Counted from the stretch's first letter, positions 35,077 to 44,586 are shown. The stretch is 64,000 nucleotides of DNA from JAYEPK01 sp048569615 (GCA_048569615.1 JBLIRK010000007.1:1-64000), one strand, 5' to 3'. A program made the numbers and translations. The notes: a model not told the origin generated them from the sequence alone.

Positions 35077-38000
35077 TCACTCTTCCATCTCACCGTATTC
35101 CGCCCTCCTCCCCATGTTCCTGAGCACAATGAGCAGGACCAGTATGACGAGGAATAGAATGACGGATGCGATAATGGCCCCGGTTCTGAGGTACCCGTTA
35201 TGGACCCTGGGAAAGATGTCGGCATTGTCTCCTATCCCGTCTCCGTCCCGATCCCTCCACTCCGAGCTGTCGTAGGGGAACTCGTCACCGTTGTCCCCAT
35301 GCCCGTCACCGTCGGAATCCATCCATTCGCGGGGATCTTCGGGGAACCTATCGAGCTTCAACCCGGTTGTCGAATCAAGGTGGTTGTAGCCGGCATTCCA
35401 ACGGTCGGGGTAGCCGTCCCTGTCCGAGTCGAGGGAAGCGGAGATGTCGTTGGGGAAGGCGTCGTACCGGTTCTTCACCCCGTCCCCGTCGTTATCCATC
35501 TCATCCCACCTGTCCCTGATGTCCATGACCTCTATCCGGATCGCAATCTTTTCGCTCGAGAACTCCCCGTCCTCGACCCACATCTGAGCGGTCTTAAATC
35601 CCTTCGTTCCGTATGTATGGTTGACATGCATGCCCATACCTGTGACCCCGTCCCCGAAGTCCCAGTGGTAGGTCAATACGTCCCCGTCCGGATCGTACAC
35701 AGGCTCGGTCCAGAAATGAACGGGCTCCCCGTCCCCTGGATACCTTGGTGCATAGTAGATCACCACCGGAGAGTCGGGTTCCTGGTTTACATCACGGAGA
35801 ACCATGGTGATCCGTGCCGTATCGTTGGCCCCGCACGTGTCGGTGGCCATGAATACGATGGTGATCTCGATCTCGTCGAGGAAACCCATGTCGCCTCTCC
35901 ATATATCCTGGTCATCCAAGTTGAAAAAGAACTGCCCGGTGATCGGATTGATGTCCCAATCGATCCCGTCCCTCAGACCCGCATAAGGGAGCTGCTCCCT
36001 AACGGAGCCGTATTGATAACTGAAGTTCTCGTTGAAATTCACCGAAAACACGACCCTGTCTCCCGGGTCCGGGTCCGTGCAGACGGGCCGTATATTGATC
36101 CTCGAGAACTGCGACCAGGTCGGTGTTATCGTCGGTATCGTTATGGTCGGCGGATCGTTGACATTCTGGACCTCAACAAGGATACCCAGTTCGACCTCAG
36201 ATCCCGATCCATCCGTGATCATGAAGCTCATGAGCTGGCAATCGTTTAGCACATCATCGTTGTCGGGAACAATAGTTACGGTCCCGTCAGAGATCGCGGG
36301 TGTGCTGGACCAGGTGGATGACATATTTGGAACCCACTCGATGAAGATCTCTTCCCCGTCCGGATCGCAGACGCCGACCTCGAAGATGAGGGTCTCATCC
36401 TCCATGACATCCACCAAACCCCTGAGGTCCGCTTCATAGGAGTCGGAGCTTCTCCTCTTTGCCGTGAATACCCGATCACCGATCGAAATGTTATGGACTA
36501 TGGGAAGATCGTTGACGGGGTAGATCTGCTGCCTCAACATCCTTGTGGCATATGAATGCTCGTCGAAGACCCGGACCTCGAAATCCAGGTAGCCGAACTG
36601 CTCCTCCTTCGGCTCGATGGAGAGGACCTTCACACCGTCCAGCTCCTGGATGGTAATGTGTGCCATCTCGAGGTCCATCTCATGCGTCCATTCATCGTCC
36701 CCGCCCCCCCTGATAAGGACCTCGACAGGGTCCTCCCCTTCGGGATCGATGAAGGGACCGGTGCTGTCCAGAAGCCGTAAGATCCTGTTCTCCTCCTCCG
36801 CGATGGAGGGTAATCCCTCCCAATCGGCATTTATCCGTATAGGGTCATCGTCCCATATGTAGAACGCCTCGTTGAAATAGTATGTCTCGGATGTCAACTG
36901 GGGCATGACTGAAGCGGCCGGCAGGTTCTCTTTTGCAGATACCTGGACAGCATGGGGATACGGTCTTTCCGTGAATCTAACTCCTTCAAAAGTGTACTTA
37001 TAGACCTTTCCGTCGGTGACATCTACATCGAATACATCCACTGGAGATCCCTCTATATAGACAATATATCCGGGACGGCCGTCATCAACCTGGACCCTGA
37101 TCCAAGCGGGCATGTGGCCTTCGGCATCCATATAGGTCACATAGAGCGTGAACACCGTTCCGTAATATCCGCCGAAGCTGTAATCGTTGCAGGGGAAGTC
37201 CGTCTCTACCCATACATCCATTATGACAGGAGGGGTGGTCGGGATCTCTTCCACTATGTTGACCTCAATAGTGTAATCGGAGAAGGCTGACCAGTCGGCC
37301 AACGTGAAACCGGCAACCTGACCACCTGACACCCATCCGTTCTTCGGCTCCTCGTACAATCCTATATATGCTCCTCGGCGGTCACTACGACCGCCAAAAT
37401 TAAGGTCGGGAAATACCAAATGGACACTATCCACCTGTGCAATGACCGCCGAGATCCGGTGCTTCTCGATCGTCCAGCCGTCATCCGGGGTGTTCCAAAG
37501 CCCGTCCGATCCCTTGTCCCTGGATGCCAGGACCACCCAGACCCAGTTGTCCCAGAATTGGGTTGTCGTGGGATTGCTCTTCAGGTTGCAGTCCGTCCTG
37601 TTGACATGAATATCGAACCGCCAGACCCTTGATCCGTTGCTTCCTGTTATTCTATACCAGTCGACTGGATTGGTCTCAGTGTCGATACGGCCGGAGGCGG
37701 GGAGCTCCGAGGTAGCGTTTAATATGTCGTTCGAAACTTGATCGTTGTCGACCCGGGCGGTGGCATCCACTTCCAGTTCGTAATGGGCCGTGAAGTCCGG
37801 TCTGGTAACCGAAGCCTCAGGACTGATGTGGAAATTGAACGATATTCCGATATAGTAGAATCCGGTCTCGGACAGCCCGTCGGTGAAACCGTTGTTGTCG
37901 ATCGTTCCGAATGACGGCCCGGGCGTCCTGAATGAGAAGGTCCAGTTCTCATCATACGATATGCCGTCGGTATCGTCCCTGTCATCATAATACCATTCGT

Positions 38001-38472
38001 TCCCGCCCAGCTCGTGCTTTCCGATCACAGGGTCCTGGTAAATAGCAAACACCATGAGAAAGTCCGCCCAATCATGTTCCAGCTGATGGTTCGTCTTGTT
38101 GATCTCGAGCTCGTAGAGGTCCCCGGTGTTGTTCGTGTAGTTCAGCAGGTTCAATCTGACGTCCCGGACGCCATTCGGGGACCCCGCCCTGGGGTCCACA
38201 TCCGGGAGCCTCAGCTTGTACCAGTCGATGGTGTCCAATGTCATCGGATCGCTGGACCAGGTGAGGTTCCCGTACAATATCTCATAGTCCGAGGATATCA
38301 GGGATCCGTTGGCATAATCGAAGAAGTCCCGCTCCCCCTCCGCATCCGAGGCAAAGGGCGAGCTGTCCGGGAGTATAATGGCCGGTCTATGCTCGCCTTT
38401 TCCCTTATCCAGAGGCGGCCCCGAAAAGAGCAGTAATAGGGCAAGGAATGCGATCATCATGGCTCTCCTCAT
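35077..38472 (-). CDS. Large surface protein with PKD domain, TSP3 calcium repeats and membrane anchor
   Basis: 1,131 residues from ATG 38472; a GTG two codons earlier is an alternative, but AGGTG spacing favours the ATG. A signal peptide (1-20) is followed by two PPC-like modules (VDWYKLRLPDVD and VDWYRITGSNG segments), a middle region with Ig/cadherin-like domains (IDPEGEDPVEV, VCDPDGEEIFIEW), a PKD domain (DPDGDVLTYHWDFGDG) around residue 930, and calcium-binding TSP3-like repeats rich in DxDGDG (about 985-1090). One membrane helix (about 1098-1120) and a short acidic tail end it. Likely a cell-surface adhesion or binding protein. Confidence 0.85.
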   Translation of the reverse strand: MRRAMMIAFLALLLLFSGPPLDKGKGEHRPAIILPDSSPFASDAEGERDFFDYANGSLISSDYEILYGNLTWSSDPMTLDTIDWYKLRLPDVDPRAGSPNGVRDVRLNLLNYTNNTGDLYELEINKTNHQLEHDWADFLMVFAIYQDPVIGKHELGGNEWYYDDRDDTDGISYDENWTFSFRTPGPSFGTIDNNGFTDGLSETGFYYIGISFNFHISPEASVTRPDFTAHYELEVDATARVDNDQVSNDILNATSELPASGRIDTETNPVDWYRITGSNGSRVWRFDIHVNRTDCNLKSNPTTTQFWDNWVWVVLASRDKGSDGLWNTPDDGWTIEKHRISAVIAQVDSVHLVFPDLNFGGRSDRRGAYIGLYEEPKNGWVSGGQVAGFTLADWSAFSDYTIEVNIVEEIPTTPPVIMDVWVETDFPCNDYSFGGYYGTVFTLYVTYMDAEGHMPAWIRVQVDDGRPGYIVYIEGSPVDVFDVDVTDGKVYKYTFEGVRFTERPYPHAVQVSAKENLPAASVMPQLTSETYYFNEAFYIWDDDPIRINADWEGLPSIAEEENRILRLLDSTGPFIDPEGEDPVEVLIRGGGDDEWTHEMDLEMAHITIQELDGVKVLSIEPKEEQFGYLDFEVRVFDEHSYATRMLRQQIYPVNDLPIVHNISIGDRVFTAKRRSSDSYEADLRGLVDVMEDETLIFEVGVCDPDGEEIFIEWVPNMSSTWSSTPAISDGTVTIVPDNDDVLNDCQLMSFMITDGSGSEVELGILVEVQNVNDPPTITIPTITPTWSQFSRINIRPVCTDPDPGDRVVFSVNFNENFSYQYGSVREQLPYAGLRDGIDWDINPITGQFFFNLDDQDIWRGDMGFLDEIEITIVFMATDTCGANDTARITMVLRDVNQEPDSPVVIYYAPRYPGDGEPVHFWTEPVYDPDGDVLTYHWDFGDGVTGMGMHVNHTYGTKGFKTAQMWVEDGEFSSEKIAIRIEVMDIRDRWDEMDNDGDGVKNRYDAFPNDISASLDSDRDGYPDRWNAGYNHLDSTTGLKLDRFPEDPREWMDSDGDGHGDNGDEFPYDSSEWRDRDGDGIGDNADIFPRVHNGYLRTGAIIASVILFLVILVLLIVLRNMGRRAEYGEMEE

Positions 38473-38531
38473 CTTCACACCACCTGGAAAGTATCGGTCT
38501 CCGGTTATTAACGAAGAATGGTACAGGTTTT

Positions 38532-38538
38532 TTATAAT
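38532..38538 (-). promoter_or_regulatory. TATA box for the PKD/TSP3 protein
   Basis: TATTATAAA on the minus strand, about 55-60 bases upstream of the start. The plus strand has its own AT-rich box (CAAAATATG, about 38584-38592) for the divergent gene. Confidence 0.45.
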
Positions 38539-38622
38539 ATGGTCTCACAAGTGCGTTGCCGGTGCACGTTCCAATCAAAAAAGCAAAATATGAAAAAGGG
38601 CGGTCAAGGGCGAGGTGTCCGA

Positions 38623-39219
38623 ATGAGAAAGATACCAATCATCACAACAGCGGCCCTATCGCTCCTACTGATCGCCCTTGTCCTCCCCCAGGGAGCGAAG
38701 GGCGCTGCGGTCGCCGTGGACGAGCAGAGCCTTGCGTACACCCCCGAGACCATCACCAATACCGATGCGGTGACAGTGACCGTGGATATCATATTCGTCG
38801 ATGCGGAGCCGCAGGAGAACGGTGTTGTCCTCCTCTGGAGCCTCTGCACCGATTACATCTGCGAGTCCGCCAACGACGCCGTCATGACCGAGGTCTCAAA
38901 CGGTACATGGTCGGCAACCATCGGACCCTTTCCCGAAGAGAGCGGAACAGGGGATCCCTATGTCGAAGTGAAGTTCCACGTTGAGGTCACCGCAGATCCG
39001 ACCGACGGAACGACTGATCCCGTGGAGGCCACATCAGGGGATCCCATCGTACTCGAATTCACCGCCACTGCGGATGATGATGACGCGGGAGACGATGACA
39101 CAACAGATGATGACAGCGATGATGATGACGATGATTCTCCCCTCGGCGCCGAAGTGATTCTGGGAGCCTTGGTCATCTTCCTGGCGGTTGCCATCATCCA
39201 CAGAAGGAAAAAGCTCTAG
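38623..39219 (+). CDS. Secreted Ig-like protein with Asp-rich stalk and C-terminal anchor
   Basis: 198 residues from ATG 38623, chosen for its GAGGTG ribosome site and signal peptide (1-27); longer in-frame readings start inside the promoter. One Ig-like domain (about 30-150) follows. A stalk of nearly pure Asp and Thr (about 152-172) leads to SPLGAEVILGALVIFL, a membrane helix, and HRRKK. The acidic stalk, SPLG and helix plus basic tail resemble C-terminal cell-surface sorting signals of archaea, but the motif is not PGF-CTERM and no sorting enzyme is in the window. Confidence 0.75.
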   Translation: MRKIPIITTAALSLLLIALVLPQGAKGAAVAVDEQSLAYTPETITNTDAVTVTVDIIFVDAEPQENGVVLLWSLCTDYICESANDAVMTEVSNGTWSATIGPFPEESGTGDPYVEVKFHVEVTADPTDGTTDPVEATSGDPIVLEFTATADDDDAGDDDTTDDDSDDDDDDSPLGAEVILGALVIFLAVAIIHRRKKL

Positions 39220-40220
39220 ATCGGAGGGTTCCAGCCGTCCTCGATGACCTGGTAGATCCTCTCCTTGAGGTCTCCGCTCTCCAGCAAGGAGATCCCTACC
39301 TTGCTACCGGGCACGAAGACACCCACACCGTTCGTCTCATCGCTTGAGGTCTTTCTCTCCATTACGGTATCGATGGCAAGCTTTCCGGTACCGTCCCCCT
39401 CGCTCGCTGCCATGAGTATTGGTCGAATATCACCGAAGTCCTCGAAGACCTGCACAACATCCAGGCTGTAGCAGTCAAGTGTCGGCGAGATGATACTGGC
39501 TGATAGTATTCCCTGGGACCCCGTTACCATCCTTGCCGCCTTATTCAATCCGTAGAGACCCCCTCTCCCGACACCGATAAATGCGGCGTTCATGTTCGCA
39601 TCGGTATTGGGATTACCTTCGGGGTCCTCTCCGTGCACCCAATTGTAGCATACCTGGATGTCGTTCTCGAACCTCAGGAAGTCCTTATGTCCCATCTCCC
39701 TCCAGTCCAGTATATCAACGTCCGGATATATTGACTGGGTGGATTCACCGTGGCCCCTCATGTCCGGTGCCATTACATTGTAGCCCATGGACTGGAGCTC
39801 CCTGGCGAAATCCTCCCACACAGTCCTGTCCTGGCCTATATCGTGGACGAGATAAATGGTCTCAGATCCGGATCCAGGGGCCTGGTAGAAGGTGGCGTTT
39901 ATGACCACTCCGTCGCTGGCCGCCATGAAGATATCCCTTCTGTCCTCCCTCGCTTCCCCGCTCTTGTCAAGCAATGAAATTGTTACCAGGGCGGCGATGA
40001 TTATCAACAACGCAACCATCACAGCAAAAGCCAATCCGAGAAGCCAGGGCTTCGGTGACTCCCTCGAATAGGAGAGCTTCTCCTTCCTCTCCCTGGTCTC
40101 CTTCAATCTCTTATAGGGGTCCAGACCGGGATGGATCTTCCGGTAGTGCTTAGCCAGGTTCTTCCTGTCGATGACCAGCTGACAGTCCGGGCACTCCACT
40201 TTCGAAGAGGTTTTGGGCAT
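39216..40220 (-). CDS. C2H2 finger, membrane helix and degenerate alpha/beta-hydrolase
   Basis: 334 residues. A single C2H2 finger (Cys10, Cys13, His25, His30) lies in the cytoplasm, followed by a basic linker, a membrane helix (about 58-83) and an alpha/beta-hydrolase domain (about 95-334) outside. The hydrolase has the early HDIGQD oxyanion-hole region and DMRGHGES, but the nucleophile elbow is G216-V-G-R-G220: the usual serine at 218 is glycine, so it cannot be a normal serine hydrolase. It overlaps by four bases the end of the convergent Ig-like protein. A TATA box at 40246-40255 gives a nearly leaderless message. Probably a binding or sensor protein. Confidence 0.8.
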   Translation of the reverse strand: MPKTSSKVECPDCQLVIDRKNLAKHYRKIHPGLDPYKRLKETRERKEKLSYSRESPKPWLLGLAFAVMVALLIIIAALVTISLLDKSGEAREDRRDIFMAASDGVVINATFYQAPGSGSETIYLVHDIGQDRTVWEDFARELQSMGYNVMAPDMRGHGESTQSIYPDVDILDWREMGHKDFLRFENDIQVCYNWVHGEDPEGNPNTDANMNAAFIGVGRGGLYGLNKAARMVTGSQGILSASIISPTLDCYSLDVVQVFEDFGDIRPILMAASEGDGTGKLAIDTVMERKTSSDETNGVGVFVPGSKVGISLLESGDLKERIYQVIEDGWNPPI

Positions 40221-40245
40221 CTTATCCGTCCTTCATTCATCCTTG

Positions 40246-40255
40246 GTTATTTATT
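40246..40255 (-). promoter_or_regulatory. TATA box for the C2H2/hydrolase gene
   Basis: The minus strand reads CAATAAATAA about 30 bases before ATG 40220. It sits in the 60-base gap after the NTPase gene, which ends at 40281. Confidence 0.45.
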
Positions 40256-40280
40256 GTTTTTTTGATTGGGATTTGAATTG

Positions 40281-41414
40281 TCAGATCCTCGACCGGTACC
40301 CGATCAGCAGAGCCATGAGGGCGCTTTCGACGTCCTGCTGGCCGAGGGCTCCCAGCTTGACCGGGTCCATGGAGCCCAGATATGAGAGCATCCCAGGACT
40401 GCCCTTGACCGCAGCCCATAGCTCTCCGGATATCGCAGGGTCCAGACCTTGTTTCCCAGCGGTCTTGATGAAATCGTCCTTGCCCACGCCGATCATGCGA
40501 AGCAGCGCCTCCCCTTCCATACCGATATCCCCATCCTGTATGGCTACTGCCGGCAGTGACATCAGCTGCCTGGGCCAGCTGTCATCCCTGGGGTCCATTA
40601 TGGCAAGCCTTCCCCCCGAGGAGAGCGTTGAGTGCTTGTCGACCGCCTGAACACCTGTGAGGACGAGGAGGTCGTATCCCGATTCCTCCAGGCAGATATC
40701 CCTGTCCTGGCTGCCCTTGGCAAGCCACAGGCATCTCCTCCCGGAATCACGCACCCACTTGGCAACGAGGGTCCTCTTTCCGGTTCCGGACTCCCCCGCC
40801 AGAACTATCGTTTTCTCCTTCCGGAGGAGCTCACCGAGCCTCACCTCCAGCGAGGGCCGGGGTATGTAGCCCGAAGGTATCTCGGGGGGATTCACGGGCT
40901 CCCATCCCTCGGGGATGCATACGCCAACAGCCTCATCGCCCCTGACAGAGCTCGAAAGCCACAGTATATCGCTCCATGTGAGGGTCTCCTTCTCCAGGGT
41001 CAGCATCAGCGAGAGCGGGACCGCCTTGAGAGAAAGCTGCCCGAGCCGGTCGTTTATCCTTCGGACAGAATCCACGAACCTGTCCATGTACTCATTCCCG
41101 GTCTCGTCCCTCCATCGGAGCTCGTGCTCGTTGACCTTGTGTCTTAATTCCCTGGCAGTCCCGGAGCCGGTCTGGGTGAGAAAGTAGAGCTTGACCCTCC
41201 GGGGGCGTCCCGGAACCCTCCCCATGTCCTCCCTGACCAAGCCGTCGGACATGAGCGGCCGGAGTGTCCTGTGAACGTGTGTCCTTCCAATCCCGCAGAA
41301 CGATGAGATCTCGTCCTGATCGGCTCCGCCCCCCGAGACCTCATCCCTTTCGGCCTTGTGCAGAAGATAGACAAGGACCCTGTCGGCGGAGGAGAAGATC
41401 CCCGTGGGGATCAC
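40281..41414 (-). CDS. Winged-helix protein with NTPase domain
   Basis: 377 residues from GTG, overlapping the pyrG stop as GTGA, with GGAGGTGA upstream. Residues 1-80 form a winged helix with a MarR-like layout (IGRTHVHRTLRPLMSDGLVRE). A linker region is followed by an NTPase with Walker A GESGTGKRT at about 206-214; the rest is reduced (LAIMDPRDDSW, MIGVGKDDF) and matches STAND-type signalling ATPases only loosely. Likely a nucleotide-dependent transcription regulator. Coupling to pyrG suggests co-expression with pyrimidine synthesis, which may be incidental. Confidence 0.72.
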   Translation of the reverse strand: MIPTGIFSSADRVLVYLLHKAERDEVSGGGADQDEISSFCGIGRTHVHRTLRPLMSDGLVREDMGRVPGRPRRVKLYFLTQTGSGTARELRHKVNEHELRWRDETGNEYMDRFVDSVRRINDRLGQLSLKAVPLSLMLTLEKETLTWSDILWLSSSVRGDEAVGVCIPEGWEPVNPPEIPSGYIPRPSLEVRLGELLRKEKTIVLAGESGTGKRTLVAKWVRDSGRRCLWLAKGSQDRDICLEESGYDLLVLTGVQAVDKHSTLSSGGRLAIMDPRDDSWPRQLMSLPAVAIQDGDIGMEGEALLRMIGVGKDDFIKTAGKQGLDPAISGELWAAVKGSPGMLSYLGSMDPVKLGALGQQDVESALMALLIGYRSRI

Positions 41415-43036
41415 CTCCGTCCCCTGCCGTATTCCTTGGCGGCGCTCACAAGCCCTTTGAAAAGCGGTGCGGGATCCTGCGGATGGGAGAGGAACTCGGG
41501 GTGGAACTGGCTTCCTATATGATAGCTGTTGGACCGGAGCTCCCCGATCTCCATCTTGATATTGTCTTCGGACACCGCCGAGAATATGAAACCTCCGGAT
41601 TCGATCCTCTCGATGTAATCGGGATTGATCTCGTAGCGGTGCCGGTGGCGCTCCCAGATCTCGTCCGCTCCGTAGAGTCCGTAGGCAAGCGTATCCTTCC
41701 TCAGTTTTGCCTTCTGTGCTCCCAGCCTCATGGTCGCTCCCATCTGGGTGATCCTCAACTGCTCAGGAAGGATATCGACGACCGGGTGGGGGGTCTCCTT
41801 GTCGAACTCAGTGGAGTTGGCGCCTTCGAGGCCGATGACGTTCCGGCAGTACTCGATCACGGCAAGCTGGAGCCCCAGACAAATTCCCAGGAATGGGATG
41901 TTGTTCTCACGTGCGAATCGAATAGCCTCGATCTTGCCCTCGGTACCTCTAACCCCAAAACCACCCGGTACGAGGATCCCATCGCACCGTGCCAGCTCCT
42001 GCTTCATCTGCGTTATGTCGCCTTCCCAGTCGTTTCCCTTCTCCGGGGCATCGATCCATACTATATCGACGTTGACCCCAACCTCAGCTCCGGAATGCTC
42101 GAAGGCCTTGTAATGGGAGATGTAGGAATCCTTCAAACCCGTGTACTTGCCCACCAGGGCGATCCTTATTGTTTCCCCGGGGGATTCTATCCTGAAAACG
42201 AAATCGTTCCAGCTCTCCAGGTCCGTGGGATTCCTCTCCATCCCGAGCCTGTCCCTCACCCTGTCAGTGATACCCTGGTCGTGGAGGAGTTTTGGAACGG
42301 AATATACCGTACCCACATCGTGGGCTGAGAAAATGGCGCCCACGGGGACATTGCAGAACAGTGCTATCTTCCTCTTCGTTGATTCCTCGAGGGGCTCCGT
42401 GCATCTTCCTACTATGATGTCAGGCTGGATGCCGATGGACCTCAGCTCCTTCACGCTGTGCTGGGTCGGCTTAGTCTTCTGCTCCCCCACCACCCCCATG
42501 ATGGGAACCAGGGTGGTGTGAAGAAACATGACGTTCTCATTCCCCTCGTCCATCTGGAACTGCCTGGCAGCCTCCAGGAAGGGCATGGATTCCATGTCGC
42601 CCACGGTCCCTCCGAGCTCGATGAGGCATACATCGGCCCCGGAATCGGAGGCGACCCTCCTTATCGTGTTCTTGATCTCGTTAACGATATGGGGAATGAT
42701 CTGGACGGTCTTGCCCAGGTAGTCCCCCCTTCTCTCCTTGTCAATGACGGAACGGTATATCTTTCCCGTCGTGATGTTGTGGTCCGAGGAGAGATGAACC
42801 CCGAGGAACCTCTCGTAGTTGCCGAGGTCCAGGTCCACCTCGCCGCCGTCCTTGAGGACGAAGACCTCACCGTGTTCATAGGGATTCATCGTCCCCGCAT
42901 CGCAGTTGAGGTAAGGGTCCACCTTGATGGCGGTGACCTTGAGACCTGAACGTTTGAGAAGGAGTCCGATGGAGGAAGTGGTGATGCCTTTTCCCAATCC
43001 CGATAATACCCCGCCAGAGACGAAGATATATTTCAT
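41411..43036 (-). CDS. pyrG: CTP synthase
   Basis: 541 residues from ATG 43036, where the conserved start MKYIFVSGGVLSGLGKG begins; a longer in-frame reading to 43171 has no family support. The synthetase half carries KVDPYLNCDAGTMNPYEHGE and the UTP-site segments; the glutaminase half has the nucleophile region FLGICLGLQ (catalytic Cys), and a HPEF end with the catalytic His and Glu. It makes CTP from UTP, ATP and glutamine. Normal length, and first gene of the unit with the winged-helix NTPase. Confidence 0.97.
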   Translation of the reverse strand: MKYIFVSGGVLSGLGKGITTSSIGLLLKRSGLKVTAIKVDPYLNCDAGTMNPYEHGEVFVLKDGGEVDLDLGNYERFLGVHLSSDHNITTGKIYRSVIDKERRGDYLGKTVQIIPHIVNEIKNTIRRVASDSGADVCLIELGGTVGDMESMPFLEAARQFQMDEGNENVMFLHTTLVPIMGVVGEQKTKPTQHSVKELRSIGIQPDIIVGRCTEPLEESTKRKIALFCNVPVGAIFSAHDVGTVYSVPKLLHDQGITDRVRDRLGMERNPTDLESWNDFVFRIESPGETIRIALVGKYTGLKDSYISHYKAFEHSGAEVGVNVDIVWIDAPEKGNDWEGDITQMKQELARCDGILVPGGFGVRGTEGKIEAIRFARENNIPFLGICLGLQLAVIEYCRNVIGLEGANSTEFDKETPHPVVDILPEQLRITQMGATMRLGAQKAKLRKDTLAYGLYGADEIWERHRHRYEINPDYIERIESGGFIFSAVSEDNIKMEIGELRSNSYHIGSQFHPEFLSHPQDPAPLFKGLVSAAKEYGRGRR

Positions 43037-43107
43037 CACTACCACTTCATAGGGTATGCACACCAGGTACATAAAGGGTGTCAGGGGCTCGATAAGACTA
43101 CGGATTC

Positions 43108-44586
43108 TCAGGGGCCTATGATGGTCTCGTCCTTGGGGGAGAGGCGCCCGAGGAATGCATCCATCATCCATTCCGGTTCGCCCGTTTTCGTCCTCCTGAT
43201 CCAGAAGGGCATCATCAACCTCTTTGAGCTGATTATCCTGATGGACCCCTTCTTGAAATTGTACTTGATCTCCCTGTAGATCGTTGACATCAGGGTCTCC
43301 CTAACCTTCCTGTCCCTTGCCAGGTTCTTGACCGAGATGGACTTCCTTAGGGACGCCATGGCCGTATTGTAATCCTCCTTGGGGTCCGAAAGGACCTTCG
43401 GGGGATCCCTGCCGTCCCATTTGTCCGGGTATGTCTGGATCTCCTCGAATAGATTGGGCGGGAGGTCGGTCACGGTTCCTCCCAGGCTGTTGAACAGGAA
43501 GGTCCCCTCCTGCTTCAGGTCCTCGTTCGTTTCGCTGGATTTGAGCTCGTAATCGGCCCTGATAAGAAGGAAGGGCAGATAGCTCATATCAAGCTTCTCG
43601 TCCTCGGATGATCCCGCCATTGATCTCGCATCTGTCTCAGAATACTTCACGGGGAGCATCACCGATCCCAGCCACGGATCGGCCGCTGGTTCCGCCTTCT
43701 CCTTCCTTGGGGACTCCTTGTACTCAGGAGCGGCGGACTTGACCTCCTCCTTCCATTCCTCGAATCCCGCCCAGGGGTCCAGCAGTATTTCGTCAGGGAC
43801 CCTGTTCGGCTCCTTTTTCCGCTCTTTTTCCTTCCTTTCCTCCTCCCTGGGAGGGGCATCCTCCGGAGGTGTTTCAACTGGAATTCCAGGCAAGTCGAAT
43901 AATGGCATCTCCTCCTGGACCTTTTCATCTGGATCGGGCCTCTCCTCGACCTTTTCCGGTGCTTTCTCCATCCGAGGCTTGGGAGCGGCGGGTGCGGGTA
44001 TGTCCTCCCAGATGTCCAGCTCCTCTTCTTCCTCGGTATTTCCAAATGATATGTTGTAGACCTTGAAGCCCGCAGTCTCCTGCTCCTCCACGAGCCTGTG
44101 GTATGATCGGAGTTCGGAAACGGGATCGAAGTCGTCCTCCTGGAAGAGGTCCATGATGCTCCCGGACCCCAACCTGGTCGATCCGGATGCCTTTTCCTCC
44201 TCTTCCAGAACGTGCTCCCCGATGGATATCACAAGTGCCGTTCTGTCCCATACGGCCGCCCCCTCCCTGTCCAGAAGCTTTTTCACCTTCCCCGGGACCT
44301 TGGATGGGGAGATGAAGAGCATTGAGTCAGCGGAATCGTTCATTGCCATGGATACGAACATGTCCGCCTCCCCTTCCGTCACCTTGTGCCCGGGGACCGA
44401 ATATCCCACGGACATCTTCGAGCTTCCTTTCCTGAGAAATATGTAGCGGTTGTCCTGGGAGCTCGTTAGGACGGAATAACCCCTCCCCTTGAATATGGAT
44501 TCCAGAGTGTCGTGAAGGGACGTCTCATCACCCCGGGGAGGAAAACGGGCTCTGGAGATTAATAGTTTCTTGAAGGGAGCGCTCAA
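43108..44586 (-). CDS. Conserved acidic protein, possible nuclease-fold N-terminus
   Basis: 492 residues, soluble. The first 130 residues have the alternating strand-helix order of Mrr-like restriction-endonuclease folds (LHDTLESIFKGRGYSVL, SMLFISPSKVPGKVKKLL, AAVWDRTALVISIGEHVL), but the catalytic acids and lysine are not evident, so it may be an inactive relative. A long acidic and proline-rich linker (about 170-320) joins a C-terminal mixed domain ending in a basic FKKGSIRIISSKRLMMPFW stretch. It overlaps the preceding membrane-protein gene by ATGA and so belongs to an operon with it and DUF211. No function can be assigned. Confidence 0.6.
   Translation of the reverse strand: MSAPFKKLLISRARFPPRGDETSLHDTLESIFKGRGYSVLTSSQDNRYIFLRKGSSKMSVGYSVPGHKVTEGEADMFVSMAMNDSADSMLFISPSKVPGKVKKLLDREGAAVWDRTALVISIGEHVLEEEEKASGSTRLGSGSIMDLFQEDDFDPVSELRSYHRLVEEQETAGFKVYNISFGNTEEEEELDIWEDIPAPAAPKPRMEKAPEKVEERPDPDEKVQEEMPLFDLPGIPVETPPEDAPPREEERKEKERKKEPNRVPDEILLDPWAGFEEWKEEVKSAAPEYKESPRKEKAEPAADPWLGSVMLPVKYSETDARSMAGSSEDEKLDMSYLPFLLIRADYELKSSETNEDLKQEGTFLFNSLGGTVTDLPPNLFEEIQTYPDKWDGRDPPKVLSDPKEDYNTAMASLRKSISVKNLARDRKVRETLMSTIYREIKYNFKKGSIRIISSKRLMMPFWIRRTKTGEPEWMMDAFLGRLSPKDETIIGP

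Noticed and set aside
35200..36249. A plus-strand open frame of about 350 codons opposite the PKD/TSP3 gene
   Set aside because: The opposite strand encodes a signal peptide, PKD domain, TSP3 repeats and anchor in one frame. The antisense product shows no such order and begins inside the TSP3-coding part.
43037..43171. An N-terminal extension of CTP synthase
   Set aside because: CTP synthases begin with MKYIFVSGG; the extra 45 codons lie in the region before the conserved start and overlap nothing conserved.
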